Source: Thermanaeromonas toyohensis ToBE
GTDB taxonomy: Bacteria; Bacillota; DSM-521; Neomoorellales; Neomoorellaceae
DNA length: 64,000 nucleotides
Direction: 5' to 3'
Assembly: GCF_900176005.1 (NCBI RefSeq)
Contig: NZ_LT838272.1
Coordinates: 1,321,587 to 1,385,586 of the forward strand
The position numbers were made by a program, and so were the translations under genes. The notes under the pieces are model-generated. The model saw nothing but the letters and a program-made list of their open reading frames with translations, did no database searches and was not told the origin of the DNA. Positions 34,305 through 41,246 of this stretch are shown here, one piece after another (position 1 is the stretch's first letter; each line of letters opens with the position of its first letter).

Positions 34305-34523
34305 TTGATAACCATTAACAAGAGCGGGAATGAACAGCTGAGGATCCAGTCCGGCACCTACAAAGGTATCGAGTATATCGATATCCGGGTGTACTACTAC
34401 AACGCTGCCCAGCAGGAGTGGAAACCCTCGCGGAAAGGTGTGGCCTTTAAACGGGAGCTCCTGCTGGAAGTGGTAAGAGCCCTGGAACAAGTGGCCGGGG
34501 AACACAAACAGCAAGCTTCTTAA
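34305..34523 (+). CDS. PC4/p15-like single-strand DNA binding protein
   Basis: A 72-residue protein with the PC4 fold signature (YKGIEYIDIRVYYYN followed by EWKPSRKGVAFKRELLLEV). Bacterial PC4-like proteins bind single-stranded DNA and are common in phages and plasmids, where they can aid replication or recombination. It is enclosed by two near-identical terminator stems and lies just upstream of the replication initiator, which fits a replication helper. The ATG initiator alternative is not available; TTG at 34305 with AAGGGGG upstream is used. Confidence 0.72.
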   Translation: MITINKSGNEQLRIQSGTYKGIEYIDIRVYYYNAAQQEWKPSRKGVAFKRELLLEVVRALEQVAGEHKQQAS

Positions 34524-34544
34524 AGTTCTTCTTCCGGGCCTAGC

Positions 34545-34576
34545 CGGTGGTAATAGCGCCACCGGCTATTTTTTTG
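34545..34576 (+). terminator. Rho-independent terminator
   Basis: AGCCGGTGG-TAATAGCG-CCACCGGCT followed by ATTTTTTTG, directly after the PC4-like gene. Confidence 0.88.
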
Positions 34577-34604
34577 ACAGTCCCAATACCCGGAGGCGAT
34601 CTTT

Positions 34605-35723
34605 ATGCTAGTATCCGATACCCCAATTATCTTGCAGGATGGCAGGAGGAAGAACTGGTTCTGGGAGAGCAATTCTATCTTCGACTGTAACCTTTCCTGT
34701 TATGCCCTGGTGGTAAGGTTATATCTTGCAAGATGTGCAGGGGAAAACCGGGTAGCTTTCCCCTCTATTTCCAATATTGCTGCACATTGTGGCATTAGTC
34801 GCGCCACTGTGAAAAGGGCACTGGCTGAACTGGAAGAAAAAGGTCTACTACTAAAAGAGATTCGTCAAAATGAAAGTGGTGAATATACCAGCAACGTTTA
34901 CATATTACTCGACCCTAAGGTTCCTGCTTCAGAGGGAAGCGAGATACCTACCCAGGGTAGTAGGTTCTCACAGAACCTACCCTGTCGCTACATGACAGGG
35001 GTAGGTTCTACAGGAACCTACTACCCCCCGGGGGTAGTAGGTTCTGACAGAACCGACCTAGGTTCTGACAGAGCCACTGAAGAAGACTCACTTAAGAATA
35101 ATAATGTTGTTGTTGTAAATAAGGCCCCCATCGCTGAGACTCCGAAAATTCCCTTGACCGGAACTAGTTGTAAGGTCGAGGCCATCCCTGAAACTCTCAA
35201 TTCGGTAGGTACCAATCCGGATCCGCATGATTTGCAAGAGAACTTAATGCCGGGCTCACAGACTAATGCGATTTCTAGTCTAGGTGCTAGTGTACAAGAT
35301 GAAACTTTAGTTAATCACCAGCCTAACTGGACCAACGGGGGAATTTATTTGGGAGAAAAATCGTCCCGGATTAGCTTTAATGATAACACTCATGAAATAA
35401 TCCAAGACCATATCTCCGCTGGCCCAGCCCGCGAAATCCAGGAAGCGTTCATAAAAGCAACGGGCCAACCTCTAACAGGTAGAGCCTTGGAGGAGTTAAT
35501 GAACTACTCCTTGGAGTATGTGCTGACAAAGATCGCAATGGTAGAGGTGGGTAAAGAGAAAATTAACGCACCAGGATGGTTACTCGAGGCCTGCCGGGAG
35601 GATTATCAGCACTTGCCAGTGAAGGCGAGAAAGAGGCGAACGAACCCCAAAAGCCCTCCGGCTCTAAAGCTCCCAGACGCCAGCAAGGACGATAAGTATA
35701 GAGACCTATACCGGCTGGTCTAG
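34605..35723 (+). CDS. Helix-turn-helix replication initiator-like protein with internal iterons
   Basis: A 372-residue protein. The N-terminal 110 residues are a winged helix-turn-helix (FPSISNIAAHCGISRATVKRALAELEEKGLL), as in plasmid initiators. The middle (about 115-260) is low-complexity and poorly conserved. The C-terminal part (about 265-330, ISAGPAREIQEAFIKATGQP, then NYSLEYVLTKIAMVE) resembles the DnaD-like tail found in such proteins. The low-complexity part is encoded by an array of inverted repeats at 34960-35075, the arrangement known from RepA_N-type plasmids where the origin sits inside the rep gene. A ribosome site (CGGAGG) precedes ATG 34605. Role in replication is inferred from architecture and the ParM/PC4 neighbours. 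Confidence 0.65.
   Translation: MLVSDTPIILQDGRRKNWFWESNSIFDCNLSCYALVVRLYLARCAGENRVAFPSISNIAAHCGISRATVKRALAELEEKGLLLKEIRQNESGEYTSNVYILLDPKVPASEGSEIPTQGSRFSQNLPCRYMTGVGSTGTYYPPGVVGSDRTDLGSDRATEEDSLKNNNVVVVNKAPIAETPKIPLTGTSCKVEAIPETLNSVGTNPDPHDLQENLMPGSQTNAISSLGASVQDETLVNHQPNWTNGGIYLGEKSSRISFNDNTHEIIQDHISAGPAREIQEAFIKATGQPLTGRALEELMNYSLEYVLTKIAMVEVGKEKINAPGWLLEACREDYQHLPVKARKRRTNPKSPPALKLPDASKDDKYRDLYRLV
34960..35075. repeat. Iteron/dyad cluster inside the rep gene, candidate replication origin
   Basis: Four GTAGGTTCT-type units (34960, 35001, 35037, 35058), three of them completed by AGAACC- or GAACC-type inverse arms with 2-4 base centres. Between the first two lies CCTGTC...GACAGG (34981-34999); before the third lies CCCCCCGGGGG. 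The frame stays open through the array, encoding the Ser/Gly/Thr-rich linker of the protein. Confidence 0.75.
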
Positions 35724-35737
35724 CCGACAAGCCTTGT

Positions 35738-36081
35738 GCCGCCGCCACGCCTGTCCCTTCGGTCCGGCGTCGCGGCGGGCTGTATCAAAGCGGTAAGCAG
35801 CAGGAAGACTTTCGCCCTCCTGCTGCTTTTATCATCATAATTACTTTAAGCCTCCTGGCCTTCCGGCTGCCTTTCTATTTTACTGCCGCCCTGGGCCGGG
35901 GCCGGCAAGGGCAAGGGCCTGCGGCATAAACAGCCTCCTCCCCGCCCTTCGGGCGGGTCCCCTCCATTTATTCCTCGGCCTCGCCTCCGGCGACCCTTGC
36001 CGCCCGGCCGGGCGGCTGTGTTTTGCTCTCAAGGCCGGAAGGCCAAAGGCCGAAGGCCGAAAAAAGAAGGAGGCGGTGGGG
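35738..36081 (+). repeat. Hairpin repeat, copy C (complete) with structured leader
   Basis: Intact unit: GC-rich hairpin (GCCGCCGCCACGCC...GGCGTCGCGGCGGGC), terminator-like GCAGCAGGA...TCCTGCTGCTTTTAT, then the 230-base leader ending in AGAAGGAGGCGGT right before the ATG at 36082. It allows the intron boundaries in copy B to be read. The left half ends the rep gene and the right half opens the primase gene, so the unit behaves as a terminator plus leader between cassettes. Confidence 0.75.
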
Positions 36082-37093
36082 ATGCCGGTGGCCAGGCGGG
36101 ATTACGAGCGGTTCATAAAGGCTTCAAGACATCACCCGTGCCCTGTTTGCGGCAAGCCTGATTGGTGCGGTTTCAACAGCTATATTTGCAGCTGCATGAG
36201 AATTAGCGAAGGAGCGTTTAAGCATGTTATCTTGAGCAATGGCCAGGTAGCCCACCTCCACTGGCTAGAGCCTGGCAGGGTTACTTTTGAGAGAAATCGG
36301 GAAGAGATAATACCCGTAGCAAGCGCAAAGCTGGCTCCCATAGAGGTACGGGACCGGGTATACCGGAGTTTCTTGCGGCTTTTATACCTTTATCCCCGCC
36401 ACCAAGAGGATCTGCACAGGCGAGGCCTAGACGATAAAGAGATTAAGAGAAACGGCTACAAATCGGTACCGGAAAATGAACCTCCCTGGGTAATATGTAG
36501 GAGGCTTATAAATAATGGCCATAACTTGGAAGGAATCCCTGGGTTCTACCTGGCTAAGAGTCAACATGGCGGGTATTACTGGACCTTTGACCCTTCTCCA
36601 GGATATTTCATCCCCATCCGGGACCGCCAGGGCCGGATCCAGGCCCTGCAACGGAGGATGGACGATACTTCTAACGGTCAAATACAAGCTTTTCAGTGGC
36701 CACGTAAACAAGGGCGGTTGTTCTTGTAGTACTCCTGCCCATGTGGCCAGGCCGGAAGAGATAAAGGACCCACGGGTATGGATCACTGAAGGTCCCCTTA
36801 AGGCCGATATTGCCGCGGCCTATCTAGGCGCTCTGGTCATAGGTGTCGCGGGTGCCACTTCCTGGAAACCGGCGGTTCAGGTGGTCCAGGAGCTGTCGGC
36901 GAAGGAGGTGGTAATAGCCTATGATATGGACCAGAAGACGAACAGGACGGTAGCTACCGCCAAGAGAATGCTGGCAGCAGAATTGAGCAAAATGGGCATA
37001 ACAGTCCGGGAGGCAGTTTGGGAAGCCAGGTGCAAAAACGAAAAAGGGATAGACGATACCTTGGTAGCTGGGTTGGAGATAAGCCTCCTTTGA
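36082..37093 (+). pseudogene. Primase-like zinc-finger/TOPRIM protein, frameshifted
   Basis: The first frame (36082-36729) has a zinc finger CPVCGKPDWCGFNSYICSC (residues 20-38) and a domain ending FIPIRDRQGRIQALQRRMDD. The second frame (to 37093) continues with KYKLFSGHVNKGGCSCSTPA, then VWITEGPLKADIAAAYLGAL and ELSAKEVVIAYDMDQKTNR, a TOPRIM core with its Glu and DxD-like acids. The junction is one extra base in AACGGTCAAATAC near 36678, where N-G then K-Y-K would be the restored reading. The combined protein of about 336 residues resembles plasmid/phage DNA primases with DUF3854-type TOPRIM domains. Mutation is more likely than programmed shifting, since no slippery site is seen. Confidence 0.7.
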
Positions 37094-37122
37094 TTGATCT
37101 TGCTTATCCCATATGATACGAT
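37094..37122 (+). promoter_or_regulatory. Promoter of the HEPN/MNT module at 37148
   Basis: TTGATC and TACGAT with a 17-bp spacer. The -10 lies about 25 bp before the HEPN ATG, and AAAGGTGG provides the ribosome site. Confidence 0.45.
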
Positions 37123-37147
37123 AAATTTGAAAGGTGGAAAAAGCTGT

Positions 37148-37531
37148 ATGCGCCCGGAAGCGGGAGAATGGCTGAAACAGGCTGAATATGACCTGGAAAC
37201 TGCGGAAGCCATGTGGAAAGCCGGCAGGTATCTCTATACTGTATTCATGTGCCACCTGGCAGTAGAGAAAGGCCTTAAAGCAATTATTGCGGAGCGTACA
37301 GGAACAGTCCCACCCAAAATTCACAATCTTGTAAGGCTAGCCAAATTTGCCCAGGTTAACCTGGACGACGATAAAAAAGAATTCATTTCAATTTTGAATA
37401 CGGCTGCGATTGGGGCCAGGTATCCAGAATTCCTGGACCAGGCCATAAAAAAGTATTCCAAGAAAGTTGCCCAAGAATACTTGAACAAATCCAGGGAAGT
37501 GGTGCAATGCCTCAAGAAAGAATTGCAGTAG
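37148..37531 (+). CDS. HEPN domain protein
   Basis: A 127-residue HEPN protein (MRPEAGEWLKQAEYDLETAE, RYLYTVFMCHLAVEKGLKAI, VPPKIHNLVRLAKFA, AAIGARYPEF). It is the intact paralogue that shows what the amber-broken HEPN at 32718 looked like. ATG at 37148 is chosen over the longer open frame because AAAGGTGG precedes it and the family starts there. The end overlaps the MNT gene by 25 bases. Expected to act as an RNase toxin held by the downstream MNT protein. Confidence 0.82.
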   Translation: MRPEAGEWLKQAEYDLETAEAMWKAGRYLYTVFMCHLAVEKGLKAIIAERTGTVPPKIHNLVRLAKFAQVNLDDDKKEFISILNTAAIGARYPEFLDQAIKKYSKKVAQEYLNKSREVVQCLKKELQ

Positions 37532-37848
37532 AAAAAATAATACGGGACTTCCTGGAGGCTATGAAAGAGCAAGGCGTTAAGGTAGACAAGGTGTTTCTTT
37601 ATGGATCTCATGCAAGGGGCGAAGCGAACGAGAACAGCGACATAGACCTTGTAGTAATCTCCAGGGACTTTTCTAAAATGCCGGCCTGGCGCAGGTGGGA
37701 GGTCCTTGGTAAGGCTATTTCCCGTATCATGGAGCCGGTAGAACCATTAGCCTATACTCCTGAAGAGATTGAAGCCTTAATGAAGCGAGAAGGAAGCTTC
37801 CTCCGGCATATCTTGACCCAACCGGAAACAAAAGAGTACCAGTTTTGA
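37507..37848 (+). CDS. MNT-type nucleotidyltransferase
   Basis: A 113-residue minimal nucleotidyltransferase with FLYGSHARGEANENSDIDLVV, carrying the GS and DxD residues, and the usual C-terminal RHILTQP tail. Partner of the HEPN gene that it overlaps. Order here is HEPN then MNT. Confidence 0.82.
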   Translation: MPQERIAVEKIIRDFLEAMKEQGVKVDKVFLYGSHARGEANENSDIDLVVISRDFSKMPAWRRWEVLGKAISRIMEPVEPLAYTPEEIEALMKREGSFLRHILTQPETKEYQF

Positions 37849-37960
37849 TTGTTTTTATCCTTTGACAGGGGTTGAACGTCCCTCAGAGGATCGTTAAACA
37901 GTAAACAATGCCTTTCCTGACCGCAATTTTAGAATCGACAAAGACTAGAGGGCTGAGAAT

Positions 37961-38212
37961 ATGAAATTCCACTACTATGCCGATACTGACAGCCTGTATA
38001 TAGACCTTGTGGCAAAAGAAAGCGCCGACTCGGTTGAAGTAGCTCCCGGCGTTGTCCTGGATTTTGACGCCGAAGGAAACCTTGTCGGCCTAGATATTGA
38101 CCAAGCGAGCAAGCGAATAGATTTATCGCGTCTAGAGGCCGATGGCTTGCCCCTCGGTCGCATTATGGTTACCGGCCCAGGCTATAACCTAAGAACACCC
38201 CAAACAGGCTGA
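37961..38212 (+). CDS. DUF2283 family protein
   Basis: An 83-residue protein matching the DUF2283 pattern: MKFHYYADTDSLYIDLV, VEVAPGVVLDFDAEGNLVGL and DIDQASKRIDLSRLE. These small proteins are often found beside toxin-antitoxin genes and their function is unknown. It is followed nine bases later by the MNT gene of the fourth module, so the three may be co-expressed. Confidence 0.8.
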   Translation: MKFHYYADTDSLYIDLVAKESADSVEVAPGVVLDFDAEGNLVGLDIDQASKRIDLSRLEADGLPLGRIMVTGPGYNLRTPQTG

Positions 38213-38221
38213 GGTGATCCT

Positions 38222-38551
38222 ATGTCACCTAATCAGAAGGCGATAAACATAGCTAGATTGTACGTAGAAACCTTGAGGAAGAAAAACCTCCCCATTAAGT
38301 CGGTAATTCTCTTCGGGTCCCAGGCAAGGGGAGACTACGAGCCGGATTCCGACATTGATGTTCTTGTGGTTACTGAGAGGCTTGATACGGAAATACGCGA
38401 GGCTATCTTAGACGAAGCCTTTGAGATTAGTCTTAGTGAGGATGTAATGCTAATACCTCTTATATACGACCTTGAGAAGTTTGAGTCTCCTCTATTTCGG
38501 TCTGGGCCCCTTTATCAGAGTATAACCCAGGAAGGGATTATTATCCAATGA
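38222..38551 (+). CDS. MNT-type nucleotidyltransferase
   Basis: A 109-residue minimal nucleotidyltransferase with VILFGSQARGDYEPDSDIDVLVV. It belongs to a different subgroup from the other three MNT proteins in the window, judged by its tail (LYQSITQEGIIIQ). Overlaps the HEPN gene by four bases (ATGA). Confidence 0.83.
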   Translation: MSPNQKAINIARLYVETLRKKNLPIKSVILFGSQARGDYEPDSDIDVLVVTERLDTEIREAILDEAFEISLSEDVMLIPLIYDLEKFESPLFRSGPLYQSITQEGIIIQ

Positions 38552-38958
38552 GCGACACCGAGTTTAAGAACCTGTTCGCCCGGGCCAAGATAGAGAAGGC
38601 ATGGCAAACCTGGGATGAGGCCGAATGGGCCTTCCAGGGAGGGAAATACCCTAGCACTATCAACAGGATGTATTATGCCTTCTACAGGGCATGTTTGGCT
38701 CTACTCGCTTTCCAGCCGAAAATCCCGACCAAGCACTCGGCGGTCATAGGTGAAGTTAATCGGATTTTTGTGAAAGGAGGCCTGCTCCCAAGAGAAGTCG
38801 GGAGGTTCCTTCATGCCTTGCAGACGGCTAGGACAGAGGCAGACTACGACGATAAAGATTTTTCCCGTGAAGAGGTCCAAAAGTATTTAGAACAAGGAAG
38901 GACATACTTACGGCAGCTTGCCGATTTAGCTGCGAGATTAATAGAGCAGCAAGAGTAG
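38548..38958 (+). CDS. HEPN domain protein (longer subgroup)
   Basis: A 136-residue HEPN protein with NRMYYAFYRACLALLAF and PTKHSAVIGEVNRIFVKGG segments, the subgroup in which an R-x4-H type motif is often replaced by KHS. Pairs with the MNT protein of the preceding gene through an ATGA overlap. The gene ends in a GCCCGGG/CCCGGGC hairpin (38957-38979). Confidence 0.8.
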   Translation: MSDTEFKNLFARAKIEKAWQTWDEAEWAFQGGKYPSTINRMYYAFYRACLALLAFQPKIPTKHSAVIGEVNRIFVKGGLLPREVGRFLHALQTARTEADYDDKDFSREEVQKYLEQGRTYLRQLADLAARLIEQQE

Positions 38959-38959
38959 C

Positions 38960-39312
38960 CCGGGAAAACCCACCCGGGCGCTTTGTTTATGCGGGGATCA
39001 CTTTGGAAGGCCTGCCTATGCAGGCCTTCCTGATTCCAGGGACCAGGCAAACTGGACGGGAGGAGCGCCACGCTATGGCTGATGTCGGCGTGCTTCTTTC
39101 TGAAGGCAGGTTAAGGGAGCTATCGCTCCCGCTTACACACGCCTGGCAGAGCCAGGCGGTAACTACATTTTAAGCGATAGCTTTTTGTTATACAACTTAA
39201 TGTTTTGTATAGTTTTACGTATTACATTTTCCAGTTTTACCTTGGCATTGCTATGCCAATTTGTATACCACTTTGCATATCATTATCAACTTGTATCGCG
39301 GGAGGCAATACC
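38960..39312. other. Candidate origin of transfer (oriT) region
   Basis: About 350 noncoding bases just upstream of the RHH and relaxase genes, rich in inverted repeats. These are GGAAGGCCTGC-CTAT-GCAGGCCTTCC (39005-39030), GGGAGC-TATC-GCTCCC (39115-39130), GCCTGGC-AGA-GCCAGGC (39141-39157), and AGCTATCGCT at 39118 paired with AGCGATAGCT at 39173. Position and density of dyads fit an oriT. No nick site can be named. Confidence 0.45.
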
Positions 39313-39483
39313 ATGGGAAATTCGAGCCGTCTTTCCAAACGCCTCGATCTCAGGGTAGATGAAAAGCTATATAACATGCTACAGGCCGAAGCCAAACGAC
39401 GGTGCTGTCCTTCGGTGGCTGCTCTGGCCAGAAAAATTCTCGAGCAGTATTTTGCACAGCAAGAAGAGGAAGCTGAGAACTAG
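39313..39483 (+). CDS. Ribbon-helix-helix protein, possibly amber-truncated
   Basis: A 56-residue Arc-type RHH protein (KRLDLRVDEKLYNMLQAEAK, then PSVAALARKILEQYFAQQ). ATG at 39313 has GGGAGGC upstream. After the TAG at 39481 the same frame stays open to 39611 and reads like a helical acidic protein tail (ARFEALIEEAIAEDEE, then ILQDFLKELENRKG), so the ancestral gene was probably about 99 codons long. It could be a relaxosome accessory or an antitoxin. Confidence 0.65.
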   Translation: MGNSSRLSKRLDLRVDEKLYNMLQAEAKRRCCPSVAALARKILEQYFAQQEEEAEN

Positions 39484-39595
39484 GCCCGTTTTGAAGCCTT
39501 GATCGAAGAAGCTATCGCAGAGGATGAAGAATGGGACAAAGAAATTTTACAAGACTTTCTCAAAGAGCTTGAAAACAGAAAGGGGATGGCTACAG

Positions 39596-39985
39596 GTGGC
39601 AAAGAACAGTAAGTTTAATAGACAGCTTTTAGTACGTTTAACGGAAGAGTTAGAAAGGCGGCTCCGGGCCGAAGCGGCCAGGCGGGGCCTTTCGGTAGCG
39701 AATCTGGTCCGGGACATGCTGGAACAGGCGCTGAGCGAGGAAGCCGCCGGGCTGGCAGCCAGGGAAGGCAAGGAGGCCCTGGAAAAGGTTATCAAGAAGG
39801 CAATAAAACCCGAGATGGACCGCTTGGCAAAGCTCATATATAGGGCTGGCCATGCCGCCGCGGCAGCCATGTACCTCAACACCCAGGCCATAGCCGACAT
39901 GGGCAAGCACGATGCCGTAGAGATGTACCACATGGCCCGGAAGAAAGCGGCAACCTACTTCAGGGTAGATGACCAGGATGAGTAA
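39596..39985 (+). CDS. MobC-like RHH relaxosome accessory protein
   Basis: A 129-residue protein with an N-terminal ribbon-helix-helix (NRQLLVRLTEELERRLRAEA, then LSVANLVRDMLEQAL) and a long helical C-terminal region. GTG at 39596 is chosen because AAAGGGGATGG lies upstream and the family begins there. It overlaps the relaxase start. Such proteins bind oriT and help the relaxase to nick. Confidence 0.7.
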   Translation: MAKNSKFNRQLLVRLTEELERRLRAEAARRGLSVANLVRDMLEQALSEEAAGLAAREGKEALEKVIKKAIKPEMDRLAKLIYRAGHAAAAAMYLNTQAIADMGKHDAVEMYHMARKKAATYFRVDDQDE

Positions 39986-41246
39986 GAGCGTGGTAATCGT
40001 CAACATAGCCTATTACCAGCCCGGCACCAGAAAAATGTCCCACAACTACAACCACATACGCTACATTGCCACCAAGCCCGAGGCCGACCGGGGAGATCCA
40101 GAGTCCTACCGGGTAGGCGACCATGATTATCCCATAGCTATGGACACCGCCGCCGGCCACGTCAAATACGCAGCCGAGAGGCCTGGCAGCTCCGGCCTCT
40201 TCGGGCCCCAGGAAGAGCCGGTCCCCCAGTGGCAAGAAGTGGGCAAGAAATTGGCTAAACACAACCTCCCCGTGTGGAGGGTGATAGTGTCCTTGCGGCA
40301 GGACGATGCTGAGCAACTGGGCCTGGTGGACAGGGAGAAGTGGCAGGCCGTCATTGAGAACGGGGTAAACAGGGCCATAAAGGCCATGCACCTGGACCCG
40401 GACCATGCCAGGTGGGTGGCCGCCTTCCACCGTAAGGAGGGCCACCCCCACTGCCACGTAGTCATCTGGGAAGAAGAGCACGGCGCAGCGAGGAGACAGG
40501 GCCGCTTGGAGCAGGGGGAAAGGAAAGGCGTCTTCCGCGCCTTTGCCCGTGAGGTCTTCAGGGATGAGAGAGACCGCCTTGCAGCCGAGAAGACCATTAT
40601 CAGGGACATGATCAGGGAGGTTGCCCGCGATAACATAGCCAGGGCGGCGGGGCTTATGCGGGAGATAGAAATGGCTGGGCTGGAAGCTAGAACTCTAACC
40701 GGGGACAGGCCCCGTATGCTGCCTGTACTCCAGCCAGAACAGGAGGATATATTAGCGAAGAAGCTACAGGAGCTGGCGGAAATAATGCCCGGCCACGGCA
40801 GGATAGCCCTGGCTTACATGCACCAGGAAGTAAAAGCCCAGGCTAGAGAGATAGCCGACTGGATACTCTGGCAGCCGGGCTTCAACCAGTCCACGGAACG
40901 TTACAAGGAACTGGCTAAACAGATCGCCAGCCACTACACTATGAAGCCGGAGGCCCTGGAAGAAGCAGCACGGAAGGCCTACGAAGACGTCCGGGACCGG
41001 GTGGCCCAGGAGGTACTTAAAGGCGCAGCAGCCATAAACCGCTTTCAGCACGACGAGGCTTCCAGGGAGGGAGGAAATGTTATCCGTACGGAAGCCAGCC
41101 GTATAGCCCACAGCGTATGGAAGGCCGCCTGGAGGGCTCTGGAAAGAGAGCGCACCCGTGCCGAGGCCCAGGCCCTGCTCCTGGCGCAAAAGGAAATGGA
41201 GAGGCGCAAGAAGAGAGAAAGAGAGGAGGCCAGGGAGAGGGCATGA
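39969..41246 (+). CDS. Conjugative relaxase (MOBP-like)
   Basis: A 425-residue relaxase. The His triad of the HUH fold is seen in KEGHPHCHVVIWEEE (about residue 158-170). An N-terminal active-site Tyr is likely within NIAYYQPGTRKMSHNYNHIR or nearby. Residues 200-425 are a long charged helical region. It would nick oriT and pilot the strand through the VirD4/T4SS. It overlaps the RHH gene at its start and virD4 at its end (ATGA), forming a mob operon. MobP3-type relaxases of Firmicutes are the closest match by eye. Confidence 0.8.
   Translation: MTRMSKSVVIVNIAYYQPGTRKMSHNYNHIRYIATKPEADRGDPESYRVGDHDYPIAMDTAAGHVKYAAERPGSSGLFGPQEEPVPQWQEVGKKLAKHNLPVWRVIVSLRQDDAEQLGLVDREKWQAVIENGVNRAIKAMHLDPDHARWVAAFHRKEGHPHCHVVIWEEEHGAARRQGRLEQGERKGVFRAFAREVFRDERDRLAAEKTIIRDMIREVARDNIARAAGLMREIEMAGLEARTLTGDRPRMLPVLQPEQEDILAKKLQELAEIMPGHGRIALAYMHQEVKAQAREIADWILWQPGFNQSTERYKELAKQIASHYTMKPEALEEAARKAYEDVRDRVAQEVLKGAAAINRFQHDEASREGGNVIRTEASRIAHSVWKAAWRALERERTRAEAQALLLAQKEMERRKKREREEARERA

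Noticed and set aside
36660-36735. Programmed frameshifting in the primase-like gene
   Set aside because: No slippery heptamer or downstream pseudoknot is evident at the junction, and neighbouring genes show random lesions.
39118-39182. tRNA-like fold as an attachment site
   Set aside because: The inverted repeats do not give a cloverleaf and no T-loop sequence is present; no tRNA gene was found in the window.
40127-40636. Long minus-strand frames across the relaxase and VirD4 genes
   Set aside because: They mirror GC-rich codons of well-supported plus-strand genes and have no domain similarity.
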